Below, piece after piece: positions 18,216 through 25,196 of a DNA stretch of 64,000 bases. Below the pieces are notes generated by a model. The model had not been told where the DNA came from. It made no database searches and saw only the letters and a list, made by a program, of their open reading frames with translations. A program made the translations under genes and the position numbers. Position 1 is the first letter of the stretch; every line of letters starts with the position of its first letter. The DNA comes from Gammaproteobacteria bacterium (lineage in GTDB: Bacteria > Pseudomonadota > Gammaproteobacteria > Xanthomonadales > SZUA-36), in NCBI GenBank assembly GCA_024279945.1, contig JAJRRA010000033.1, forward strand, positions 1 to 64,000, read 5' to 3'.

Positions 18216-19447
18216 GATCTCACCATCCGCATTACGCCCAGGTAAATCGAATACAAAACCCAGACCCAAATCATAAACGCATTAAGGCCACGAATAGGCC
18301 CAATAATTTTATTCACATCTGGCGTAAAACTACCACCAAACGGCAAAGTAATATCTACGGCCGGGCAAGATGTACCGCCCATTATTACCGATCCCAAGGA
18401 TGACCCGGCATCAGAACCGGCACCAGCATGAGCACTACCTACTTCGCCTTCCTCAGCACCTTGTTTCATGTTGGTAGTTATTTTGACTTTTTCAGCTGTC
18501 CACAATGCCTGTTTTTTCTCGAACATATCCTCTGGATTGGTTCCTATCGTGATACCTGTCCCAAGCAACGAATCTAATATTTTTTGCAAAAGACCAGTTT
18601 GAACGTTAGAATTTTCGCAGTCCTCGCCTACATCACAAACACCGTTTCCGTCCGTGTCCCCAGGTATCGGACTGTCCCCCGGTGTCTGATCTGGATCATA
18701 ACCAGGTAATGGGTATTCATTCGGCCCACAGATCAAAACATGCCGAACATCATCCCTAGTGCATCCATTAGGTAAATCATCATCAGGCAAATCATCAGGC
18801 AGACAAAACGGCTGCGACGGATCAACAGAACAATCACAAGCAAGAGCGCCGGTATCAGGATTCAACGCACACTGCGGAGGGGTATCAGGGTCTTCATCCA
18901 TCGGATAAGGCGTATCGCCAGGGTTACACAAATTCCCAGTTGGAGAAATATTAAAGATACACGTGCCTAACTGATCACAACTACCAGTACCAGCGTCATA
19001 TTGGCAGCCATTAGGCATACACATGGGCGGCGGTTCCAACGTATGAAAAATTTGTTTATAAGTCGGAGCACTTTGACAATCCTGAGGTGTTTCAATTTCA
19101 AAATAATGATAAGTAAAACCCGGTTCATTTATGCTTTTATCACCTTGCGGAGAACCCATGTAAGCCCTAGATATTTTCCAACCACCCATAACAGGCGGAT
19201 TCATGTTAGGTGTGGCACCGGGGCCTGTCATACGATCACACCACGCTGTCCAACCCGTAGCACCAATGCCACTAATCCACGCCATCCAGGTATTGGAATC
19301 CTGAGAGCAATGGGTAGCTGCCTCGGCTTCGGTTAAATGAGTATCACTGCCAGATGCGTATACAGAACCCGAAGCGAGAAAAAGAAATAAAACGCTGACC
19401 CAAGTAAGCCCCAGGCCAACGTTCCCCGCTGTTCTACGGTCATGCAT
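18212..19447 (-). CDS. Adsorption/attachment minor coat protein pIII
   Basis: 411 residues. Signal peptide about 1-31 (ending SGSVYA), a Cys-rich N-terminal domain, a long acidic linker with PDTP, PDDLPDDDLP and GDTDGNGVCDVGEDC, and a C-terminal membrane anchor (AFMIWVWVLYSIYLG) ending in RMVRS. This is the plan of filamentous phage pIII: receptor-binding domains, a flexible linker, and a membrane anchor that releases the particle. The binding domains are not recognisably like pili-binding pIII of known phages, as expected for this fast-evolving protein. ATG 19447 is chosen because AGGA precedes it and it lies just before the signal peptide. Confidence 0.85.
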   Translation of the reverse strand: MHDRRTAGNVGLGLTWVSVLFLFLASGSVYASGSDTHLTEAEAATHCSQDSNTWMAWISGIGATGWTAWCDRMTGPGATPNMNPPVMGGWKISRAYMGSPQGDKSINEPGFTYHYFEIETPQDCQSAPTYKQIFHTLEPPPMCMPNGCQYDAGTGSCDQLGTCIFNISPTGNLCNPGDTPYPMDEDPDTPPQCALNPDTGALACDCSVDPSQPFCLPDDLPDDDLPNGCTRDDVRHVLICGPNEYPLPGYDPDQTPGDSPIPGDTDGNGVCDVGEDCENSNVQTGLLQKILDSLLGTGITIGTNPEDMFEKKQALWTAEKVKITTNMKQGAEEGEVGSAHAGAGSDAGSSLGSVIMGGTSCPAVDITLPFGGSFTPDVNKIIGPIRGLNAFMIWVWVLYSIYLGVMRMVRS

Positions 19448-19451
19448 TGTC

Positions 19452-19691
19452 CTATGTGGACTTCGACATGACCTTTTTGAACAGCTTGATGACCAACAAG
19501 CCACCCACCACAATGACCACAATCGGCCAACCTGCGGCGATCATGTCAGTTGCGTCAGTACCGAGCGATGTAAACGCGGCGGTAGCTTCGGTCGGAAGTG
19601 CTGCCTGTACCGGCAGAGAAGCGACCGCGACGAAACAGGCCACCATGAAAACGGCAATATGCCGCTTGGCAAAACTCAGAGCTCGATTCAC
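19452..19691 (-). CDS. Major coat protein pVIII
   Basis: 79-residue precursor: signal peptide 1-30 ending SLPVQA, then a mature chain of about 49 residues. The mature part has an acidic amphipathic start (ALPTEATAAFTSL), a membrane span (WPIVVIVVGGLLVIKLF) and a basic end KLFKKVMSKST. The end is nearly the same as KLFKKFTSKAS of phage fd, so this is the helical coat subunit of the virion. It lies 4 bases upstream of pIII. Confidence 0.95.
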   Translation of the reverse strand: MNRALSFAKRHIAVFMVACFVAVASLPVQAALPTEATAAFTSLGTDATDMIAAGWPIVVIVVGGLLVIKLFKKVMSKST

Positions 19692-19725
19692 ATCAGTTCC
19701 TCGTTTTTCAACTACACTTTGGATA

Positions 19726-19848
19726 CTACGACACCCGTTCCATTACCTGCATGAAAATAACAATTTTCCGTGCAGCAACATAACCGAGCGCCCAAGCTGT
19801 GAGGCCGTAGCTGATAACCTCAAGCATTGTTGGTAACAATTCAACCAT
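19726..19848 (-). CDS. Small hydrophobic phage protein, minor coat candidate
   Basis: 40 residues: MVELLPTMLEVISYGLTAWA followed by LGYVAARKIVIFMQ. It has one membrane span and a short basic segment. Size, hydropathy and position just upstream of pVIII match pVII/pIX, the small proteins at the leading tip of filamentous virions. AGAAGG lies about five bases before the ATG, and the gene begins 2 bases after the previous stop. The assignment to pVII or pIX is by analogy. Confidence 0.65.
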   Translation of the reverse strand: MVELLPTMLEVISYGLTAWALGYVAARKIVIFMQVMERVS

Positions 19849-19850
19849 TT

Positions 19851-20048
19851 CTACCTTCTCATTCCGGTCAAAAAGCCGATAAAAAACAGGATTAGCATAA
19901 GCGCTATAAACGCGAAAAGTACCAAGTACTCAAGCTGATCATGTCTCAGAAAAACTTCTTGTGGAACCGCTGAATAAACCGTTACCGGCAAAAGTGTACC
20001 GGCTGCAATTGCAACCAGTACACCGAACTTTTTAATCAGCAACTTCAC
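19851..20048 (-). CDS. Small phage membrane protein with signal peptide
   Basis: 65 residues: a cleavable-looking signal (about 1-26, ending TVYSA), a short polar stretch (VPQEVFLRHDQLEY) and a membrane helix (LVLFAFIALMLILFFIGFL) with a basic end. It overlaps the ssDNA-binding protein by 4 bases and precedes the pVII/pIX-like gene by 2 bases. It is likely a minor coat or assembly protein; no closer identity can be given. Confidence 0.65.
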   Translation of the reverse strand: MKLLIKKFGVLVAIAAGTLLPVTVYSAVPQEVFLRHDQLEYLVLFAFIALMLILFFIGFLTGMRR

Positions 20049-20302
20049 GCCGTTTTCTTGACCTCAGCAATCATCGGCTCGAACGCCACAAAATTGAGTT
20101 CCAGGCGATGATAACGATTCGTGCCGAACCCGCGCATAGACAGCTGATACGTGCCTTTCGGATGCGGCGCATTTTTTCCCAGGCCGATCTGAAATGGAAA
20201 TTTCACACCATCCTGGACAAAATAGGCCCACTGTTTTCTGTAGACTTCGCCTGTTTTCGAGTTGATTTCCTCAATCACACCTTCACTATCAATACCAAAC
20301 AT
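20045..20302 (-). CDS. Phage single-stranded DNA-binding protein (pV)
   Basis: 85 residues. The pattern WAYFVQDGVKFPFQIGL ... HPKGTYQL ... LELNFVAF resembles the small dimeric helix-destabilising protein pV of filamentous phages, which coats new single strands and keeps them for packaging; phage fd pV has 87 residues. Position right after the replication protein fits. The start lies 11 bases after the replication gene's stop. Confidence 0.8.
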   Translation of the reverse strand: MFGIDSEGVIEEINSKTGEVYRKQWAYFVQDGVKFPFQIGLGKNAPHPKGTYQLSMRGFGTNRYHRLELNFVAFEPMIAEVKKTA

Positions 20303-20313
20303 TACACTTGCTC

Positions 20314-21351
20314 CTATGCAACCTTTCTCAATTCAGCCCAACTTCTTACAGGCTGTCCCAAAACGATTCGACGCCGCCGAATCGGTACTACATTGCGGGC
20401 GCGAAAATCCGCGAACGAAAGCCCCGCTTCCCGTAAAATCTTTCTGTGACGGTAGAACGTTGCTTTCGGTGTATCCGACCGCCACACCATGTAGCCCACA
20501 GCCTGAATACAATTCCAGGACATATATGCAGCCCTACCCTGTCCAGGTGTCCAACCCAGGTTTTCCGATGCCTGGACACAGGCTTCTCTCATGTCTGTCA
20601 TTTCGTTTATTTCCACTTTGCCCACCAATTCACCAAAATACCGTTCATGTTCCATTTCCAAATCCCGTTGACTTAACTCCCACCACTTACATTCAATTGT
20701 TCGCTTAAAAAAATGCCTTTTCAATGTCAATTCCAAGCGGAGCAAACCTTGCACCGCTGCCATTTCTTCACTGGTTAAAAACGCCCTTCCCCGCTTCGCC
20801 ATGTACTCCATATGAGCGCCTTTGCAATATGCCTTGCCTGTACGCCTTGTAGACTTTTTTGACCAATACACAGTTTCCGCACTGGTCTGGACTTGATACC
20901 GCCCCCCCTCGACATGGCGCAACATTTCCAGCGCCGTTAAAACGTTCGCTTTATCGCCCAGGTGGTAATTGTGGGTAACGTCCATTCGAGTACAATCCCA
21001 CAAACGGAAATCCGGCAGATCAACGCCTTCCACTTCGGATACAAAATTAATCATCCTGGTAGCGCACTCGATTGGATCACCAGACCCGAACACGTTATCA
21101 ACTCGATCCAGGCCAACCCGCGCCGGTGATCCGTACAAAATCAAATCCCCGCCCATTTCCATAGTGATCTGGTGGGAGTCAGAACGAACGCTTTTTCGGC
21201 CGGATTTTTCCCAAACCACCGCCCCGTCAGGATCAATACAGAGGATGCGAGACTGGCTGGCCCGTAACCGCTCTCTTGTAAAATCCGATAGGTTAGATAT
21301 ATCGGTTTTGAGCGTCAGCCAGTCAAGCATCTTCCGACCCAAACTGGTCAA
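20314..21351 (-). CDS. Phage replication initiation protein, II/X family
   Basis: 345 residues, likely the nickase that starts rolling-circle replication of the phage genome. It begins near MLDWLTLKTDI, which is typical of the II/X (RstA-like) family, and has the conserved CTRMDVTHNY block near residue 122 and YWSKKSTRRTGKAYCKG near 165. The Arg-rich end is PIRRRRIVLGQP. It overlaps the upstream zinc-ribbon-like gene by 29 bases. ATG 21351 could be replaced by the second Met at residue 8 (MLDWLTLK). Confidence 0.88.
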   Translation of the reverse strand: MTSLGRKMLDWLTLKTDISNLSDFTRERLRASQSRILCIDPDGAVVWEKSGRKSVRSDSHQITMEMGGDLILYGSPARVGLDRVDNVFGSGDPIECATRMINFVSEVEGVDLPDFRLWDCTRMDVTHNYHLGDKANVLTALEMLRHVEGGRYQVQTSAETVYWSKKSTRRTGKAYCKGAHMEYMAKRGRAFLTSEEMAAVQGLLRLELTLKRHFFKRTIECKWWELSQRDLEMEHERYFGELVGKVEINEMTDMREACVQASENLGWTPGQGRAAYMSWNCIQAVGYMVWRSDTPKATFYRHRKILREAGLSFADFRARNVVPIRRRRIVLGQPVRSWAELRKVA

Positions 21352-21616
21352 AAACTATACAGAAAGTCTCACCCATGAGACTAAAGCCCGCTGTTAGTAG
21401 GGCGGGCTGATCAAAAATTGAACGCTGAAAAATATCAAAAACAGAAAAACCAAACAAAAAAGGTGAATCTTCATCTACCCGAGTGCAATCTTTACACCGA
21501 CCATCAGCAAACAAATAAACAACCGCTTCTTCACACTGATAACAAATCAAAAGATCAGAAGCAGAAAAAAGAGCGGTCAGCAGGAGAGGATAGTTTTTCT
21601 GACTGACCGAAAACAT
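21323..21616 (-). CDS. Small phage protein with a zinc-ribbon-like CxxC pair
   Basis: 97 residues starting MFSVSQKNYPLLLTALF. The segment LICYQCEEAVVYL and then RCKDCTRV forms two CxxC knuckles 16 residues apart, suggesting a metal-binding finger. The rest is mostly hydrophobic without a clear helix pattern. It overlaps the replication gene, so it may be translationally coupled and have a role in replication control. The start is chosen just after the stop of the previous small gene; an in-frame upstream start would overlap that gene. Confidence 0.6.
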   Translation of the reverse strand: MFSVSQKNYPLLLTALFSASDLLICYQCEEAVVYLFADGRCKDCTRVDEDSPFLFGFSVFDIFQRSIFDQPALLTAGFSLMGETFCIVFDQFGSEDA

Positions 21617-21620
21617 GGAA

Positions 21621-21782
21621 TTAGACACCCCACTCCGATTGATCATCATCATCAAGAGCGGGTGACGCCTTCGGCTCGGCTCGCAGGATGCGAGCCAGGG
21701 CAAAGTATACGGCTATCGTTGTCGCCAAGAACAAAACGAAAAACAGGGAAATAGTGCTGAACTGGCAGGATGAAATCACCAT
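21621..21782 (-). CDS. Small phage membrane protein, unknown function
   Basis: 53 residues: a short polar start, one membrane helix (ISLFFVLFLATTIAVYFALA), then a tail with the acidic run DDDD. The ATG overlaps the end of the previous small gene by 7 bases, and its stop lies 4 bases before the next start, so it sits in a tight run of early genes. No family recognised; orientation suggests a single inner-membrane anchor with a cytoplasmic tail. Confidence 0.6.
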   Translation of the reverse strand: MVISSCQFSTISLFFVLFLATTIAVYFALARILRAEPKASPALDDDDQSEWGV

Positions 21783-21994
21783 TTCATTGCCAATTCCATT
21801 TGATCCGGATTACATGACAAATTCATATGATCAGGAAGAACCGGCAGAGGATCAGACATAGCCATTACAGCCCCCGTCTGATGTTCTGCCCCTGCCGGTT
21901 GATCGGGTGGCGAATCCATTAAGTGCTCTGGTATGCCGAAGAAATCAGGAAGGTGTTGTTCCTGGTCTGGTTTAACTGGTTTGGTTGTGATCAT
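21776..21994 (-). CDS. First gene of the phage minus-strand operon, unknown function
   Basis: 72 residues, hydrophilic, rich in Pro, Asp and Gln (PVKPDQEQHLPDFFGIPEHL). It has no membrane helix and no recognised domain. GGAG lies seven bases upstream of the ATG. It is the first open frame after the divergent promoter region and is coupled to the next gene by overlap, so it is probably real, but function cannot be given. Confidence 0.5.
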   Translation of the reverse strand: MITTKPVKPDQEQHLPDFFGIPEHLMDSPPDQPAGAEHQTGAVMAMSDPLPVLPDHMNLSCNPDQMELAMKW

Positions 21995-22008
21995 GGCAGA
22001 ACTCCATT

Positions 22009-22067
22009 ACTACTTAAGATCGTAACTTTATCACTACTTGAAGTCGTATACAACTATGAGTCATAGT
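22009..22067. promoter_or_regulatory. Candidate operator cluster between divergent phage genes
   Basis: Two 16-bp direct repeats, ACTACTTAAGATCGTA (22009-22024) and ACTACTTGAAGTCGTA (22033-22048), agree at 13 positions and are spaced 24 bases apart. A perfect 15-base palindrome ACTATGAGTCATAGT follows at 22053-22067. They lie between the minus-strand replication/virion operon and the plus-strand regulator unit, where a lysogeny switch would be expected. The regulator at 22371 is the likely binder (inference). Confidence 0.6.
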
Positions 22068-22094
22068 ATGTGCAAGAAAAAGGAGGTCAATTTA

Positions 22095-22349
22095 GTGAAT
22101 AAAGGGAATTTGCTGATCTTAATTTCAATACTTGTATTGTTGTTCAACCCAACATTTTCATATGCGAAAAAACCATCATTACCTCTATCATCATGCCAAC
22201 AACTCAAAGACCAAATAACTTATTATGATGATCTACGTCGACGTGGTGGATCAGGATACGAAATGGAGTACTGGAAAAAACAACGCAGAAAAGCCAAAGA
22301 CAAATTTCAAGATAACAACTGCAATAAGTGGAAAAAGAAAATTAAATAA
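22095..22349 (+). CDS. Small secreted phage-encoded protein, unknown function
   Basis: 84 residues: signal peptide (about 1-24, ending FSYA), then a very basic mature part with two Cys (SSCQQL, NNCNK) and KKQRRKAKDK. The GTG at 22095 is chosen because a perfect AGGAGG lies eight bases upstream, and the signal peptide starts right there; in-frame ATGs upstream add unlikely residues. It shares the regulator's transcript. Its location beside the regulator suggests a lysogenic gene, such as an immunity or host-modifying factor, but nothing proves it. Confidence 0.65.
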   Translation: MNKGNLLILISILVLLFNPTFSYAKKPSLPLSSCQQLKDQITYYDDLRRRGGSGYEMEYWKKQRRKAKDKFQDNNCNKWKKKIK

Positions 22350-22370
22350 TCCACTACTCGGAGAATCTAC

Positions 22371-22703
22371 ATGAAAATTCAAAACCTTCTAGACCAAGCA
22401 AAATTAGTCGCTAACATACCGTCAGACAATCAGCTTGCAAAAAAACTTGGTGTCACTCAAGGAGCTGTTTGGAAATGGAGAAAAGGACGCGACTTACCGA
22501 AACCAGAATACGCCAACCAGCTGGCAGTCCTTGCCGGCCTCGATCCCGCTGATGTAGTAGCAGATGTACTTATCATGAGTGCCAAGGATGAAGCATTGCG
22601 AAAAACCTTTGCACGTTTTAAAAGTGCCGTAGCTGCTGCCCTTCCTTTTTTGATCACACTTCCCCAGGTCCTGGCCCAGGGCATCAACTGTATATTATGT
22701 TAA
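22371..22703 (+). CDS. Phage HTH regulator (DUF3693-like)
   Basis: 110 residues. The N-terminal half is a helix-turn-helix: QLAKKLGVTQGAVWKWRKGR with the recognition helix in TQGAVWKW. The C-terminal half ends in a hydrophobic segment AAALPFLITLPQVLA. This is the layout of inovirus-linked DUF3693 proteins and it probably controls the divergent operon. The last codons and stop lie inside the right dif junction: the TAA at 22701-22703 is in the host-derived XerD arm, so the protein has a different, longer end in the circular phage. Confidence 0.82.
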   Translation: MKIQNLLDQAKLVANIPSDNQLAKKLGVTQGAVWKWRKGRDLPKPEYANQLAVLAGLDPADVVADVLIMSAKDEALRKTFARFKSAVAAALPFLITLPQVLAQGINCILC

Positions 22704-22705
22704 AT
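22678..22705 (+). other. Right prophage junction (attR) with host XerD arm
   Basis: Phage XerC-side arm AGGGCATCAAC (22678-22688), centre TGTATA (22689-22694), host XerD arm TTATGTTAAAT (22695-22705), the last identical at all 11 positions to the E. coli dif arm. The XerC side is poor, which is normal for phage attachment sites that only need the XerD arm and centre to pair with dif. Joining the left XerC arm to this XerD arm gives back the original chromosomal dif. Confidence 0.9.
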
Positions 22706-22899
22706 AGTTGCTTGAAACGGCCTGTATCTCGAATACATCGATAGATGTGTGTCGTTTCACTGCAAATGTGTTCTACTCCGTCCGATTAATTTAATAGACA
22801 GCAATATAGGCTTTTATATCATCATCATATAATCATTACCTCATGTTATTTCTATATTCACGTTCGCTTTATCCGGCAAGGCTGGAATATGATGTCGCC

Positions 22900-23823
22900 A
22901 TGAAAAAATTTACTGATCGCGAAATTCATATCATAGGTGTCCCGCTGGATCTTGGAGCCAGTCGCCGTGGTACCGACGTTGGGCCCTCTGCTTTACGTAT
23001 CGCGGGACTGGACTCTCAACTCAGCCGCCTAGGTTATTCCGTAACGCACGAAGACGATATTCCGGCGCCGGCGATGGAAACACGCACCGCAGCGGACATT
23101 AAGGTACGTTTCAAGCAGGAAATCCTCGAAGTATGCACACAGCTCGCCAAGGAGGTGAAACGTCATCTGCAGGAAGGTGCTTTTCCACTGGTGCTCGGTG
23201 GCGATCACTCGATTGCCATGGGAACCTTTGCGGGAACGGCAGGATTTTGTCGAGAGCGTGACGCATATAGCGGTCTGATCTGGTTTGACGCACATGGCGA
23301 CATGAACGTACCCGGTGTTTCACCCAGCGGAAACATCCACGGAATGCCCCTGGCGCATTTATTGGGCAAAGGTGACGATGACCTGAAGAATATCCTCGAC
23401 TTCAGCCCCAAAGTCAGGCCGAAAAATGTGGCCCTGATCGGCATCCGTGATATCGACGCCGGTGAACGCAAGATCATCCGGGATTCGGGGATACACGCTT
23501 TCACTATGCGTGAAATTGATGAACACGGAATGGCTGCTGTTGCCCGGCGTGCTATGGAAATCGTCAATGACGGCACCGCAGGCTTTCACATCAGTTTCGA
23601 CGTCGATGGCTGTGACCCGACGGTTATTCCGGGTTCGGGTACGCTGGTTCCAGGCGGAGTCAGTTTCCGTGAGGCTCATCTTCTACTTGAATATTGCGCG
23701 GATAACGGCGGCCTGTTATCTATGGAAGTTGTTGAATTAAATCCTTTTTTAGATGATGGCAACATCAGTGCGGAGCGTGCCCTGCAGTTGATTTTGAGCG
23801 CGATGGGCAAAAGTATTTTGTAA
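22900..23823 (+). CDS. rocF: Arginase
   Basis: 307 residues of the ureohydrolase family, likely hydrolysing L-arginine to ornithine and urea with two Mn ions. Metal-ligand motifs are GGDHS, WFDAHGDMN and SFDVDGCDP. The start IIGVPLDLGASRRGTDVGP and the end SMEVVELNPFLDD are closer to arginases than to agmatinases. ATG 22900 is chosen since homologues begin near the first strand; an in-frame ATG at 22843 would add 19 residues. Its TAA stop falls inside the left arm of a large inverted repeat. Confidence 0.85.
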   Translation: MKKFTDREIHIIGVPLDLGASRRGTDVGPSALRIAGLDSQLSRLGYSVTHEDDIPAPAMETRTAADIKVRFKQEILEVCTQLAKEVKRHLQEGAFPLVLGGDHSIAMGTFAGTAGFCRERDAYSGLIWFDAHGDMNVPGVSPSGNIHGMPLAHLLGKGDDDLKNILDFSPKVRPKNVALIGIRDIDAGERKIIRDSGIHAFTMREIDEHGMAAVARRAMEIVNDGTAGFHISFDVDGCDPTVIPGSGTLVPGGVSFREAHLLLEYCADNGGLLSMEVVELNPFLDDGNISAERALQLILSAMGKSIL

Positions 23824-23885
23824 GAGGCCGCTTGCGGCCGACTGGGGCAGTCAGCTTGACTGGTCGGCCGCAAGCGGCCTCTTAC
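23820..23885. repeat. Large inverted repeat overlapping the arginase stop (REP-like)
   Basis: Perfect 22-bp arms (23820-23841 and 23864-23885; core GTAAGAGGCCGCTTGCGGCC) around a 22-base loop. Each arm is itself a small palindrome GGCCGC-TT-GCGGCC. The same GTAAGAG-GGCC core occurs in the tandem array at 32980, so this is one member of a dispersed repeat family. It may also act as a transcription barrier. Confidence 0.85.
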
Positions 23886-23990
23886 AAGGATAGTTTGCCC
23901 GTTTCAATAGCGGAAGCCTGTGGAAGGCCTTAAACTAGTGTGGTGACTGGTCCAATCCTGCATATAAACAGCACGATATCTCGGCTACTC

Positions 23991-25196
23991 ATGTCCGCTG
24001 GTCGCATCGTTTTTATCTCGCTCGTCTTGTTCCTTTCTGCTTGCGCCACCCGGTCTTATCACTACGAAAGCACGAAATCGTTCCCCCTTCAGGATCGTGC
24101 AGTGACTCAAACACAAGGCCATATTACCGTTTCGGCATCCGTACCCGGCGAAGATGAGGCGCAGGCTATTTTTGGCATCCCGATATACCAGCGCGGCATC
24201 CAGCCGGTCTGGATCGAAATCCAAAATGAAAGCACGAACCGGATTCGATTTGCTCCGACAAGCGTGGACCATGACTATTTTTCGCCCCTGGAAGTGGCGT
24301 ACATGCATCGAAAGGGGTTTAGCAAGCAAGCCCGTTCGGAAATGGAACGACGCTTTTATCGCAGCGCCATGCCGCGGCAGATTCCTGCGGGTGAAACACG
24401 CTCAGGTTACGTATTCACCCATGCGAGCCCGGGAACCAAGAGTTTTGATGTCGAAATTTTCAGTGCCAATGAAGATCAGACTTTCGCCTTTTTCATAGCC
24501 ATGCCGGGTTTTACTCCCGATTATAAGAGTGTCCGTTTTGATGCGCTCTACGATCACTCGGAAATACGCGATTACGCCGCATCCGATGTACGTACCGCTC
24601 TGGATGGCCTGCCCTGGTTCAGTATGGATCAATCTGGCAGCGAGGCGGGTTTACCGGTCGGCATCGTTATTATCGCACCGGGCATTGACCTTCTGAAGGT
24701 ACTTTTGCGGGCCGGATGGAACGAGTCCGCTAAAGCGCAGGATGTGAAACAAACGGCAAATGCACAGTATCTGTTTGGTCGGGTACCGGACGCTGTGTTT
24801 AGAAATCAGCGACAGGGTAATCGGGAGCGAAATAAATTGAATCTGTGGCTGGCGCCCGTGAAAATAGACGGTAAAGCTGTATGGCTGGCGCAACTGATTC
24901 ATTTTATTGGTCAAAAAACCCCGTTGGAACAAGCTATTTTTGGAGCACGTATTGATCCCGATGTGGACGATGGCAGTGACTACCTGATGCAGAATATCTG
25001 GTACTCGCAGAGCCTGGAACGAGTGGGCTGGCTGGCAGGAGAAGGGGCTGTTTCCGTGGAAAGTGCCCGTTTCGATTTCAACAGTCTCGAGTACTTCAGC
25101 GATGGCTATCGAACCATACTCTGGTTATCCCCAGAGCCTATCTCGATGCTCGAAACCAGGCATATGGATCTGGATGATCCGCCCTTGAATCGATGA
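23991..25196 (+). CDS. LssY_C-type lipoprotein, first paralogue
   Basis: 401 residues. Lipoprotein signal with lipobox LSAC (Cys18), then a domain with SVPGEDEAQAIFG and IQPVWIEIQNES. The C-terminal half has LFGRVPDAVFRNQR, LNLWLAPVKIDGKAVWLAQL and ARIDPDVDDG, which match the LssY C-terminal domain found in lipoproteins and membrane enzymes of unknown function. ATG 23991 starts the signal peptide; the in-frame start at 23940 adds 17 residues. It overlaps the next gene, its paralogue, by 4 bases. Confidence 0.75.
   Translation: MSAGRIVFISLVLFLSACATRSYHYESTKSFPLQDRAVTQTQGHITVSASVPGEDEAQAIFGIPIYQRGIQPVWIEIQNESTNRIRFAPTSVDHDYFSPLEVAYMHRKGFSKQARSEMERRFYRSAMPRQIPAGETRSGYVFTHASPGTKSFDVEIFSANEDQTFAFFIAMPGFTPDYKSVRFDALYDHSEIRDYAASDVRTALDGLPWFSMDQSGSEAGLPVGIVIIAPGIDLLKVLLRAGWNESAKAQDVKQTANAQYLFGRVPDAVFRNQRQGNRERNKLNLWLAPVKIDGKAVWLAQLIHFIGQKTPLEQAIFGARIDPDVDDGSDYLMQNIWYSQSLERVGWLAGEGAVSVESARFDFNSLEYFSDGYRTILWLSPEPISMLETRHMDLDDPPLNR

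Larger units (their letters stand above)
16205..22694. mobile_element. Filamentous phage (Inovirus) prophage in dif, about 6.5 kb
   Basis: A complete inovirus genome between two dif-type junctions sharing TGTATA-TTATGT. On the minus strand, in order: three small overlapping genes, II/X replication protein, ssDNA-binding protein, two small hydrophobic proteins, major coat pVIII, adsorption pIII, pVI and Zot/pI. A regulator, a small secreted protein and a 55-residue protein lie on the plus strand. There is no integrase, transposase or secretin gene, as in phages that use host XerCD for integration and a host secretin for exit. The A+T content is visibly higher than in the host genes on both sides. 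Confidence 0.95.
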
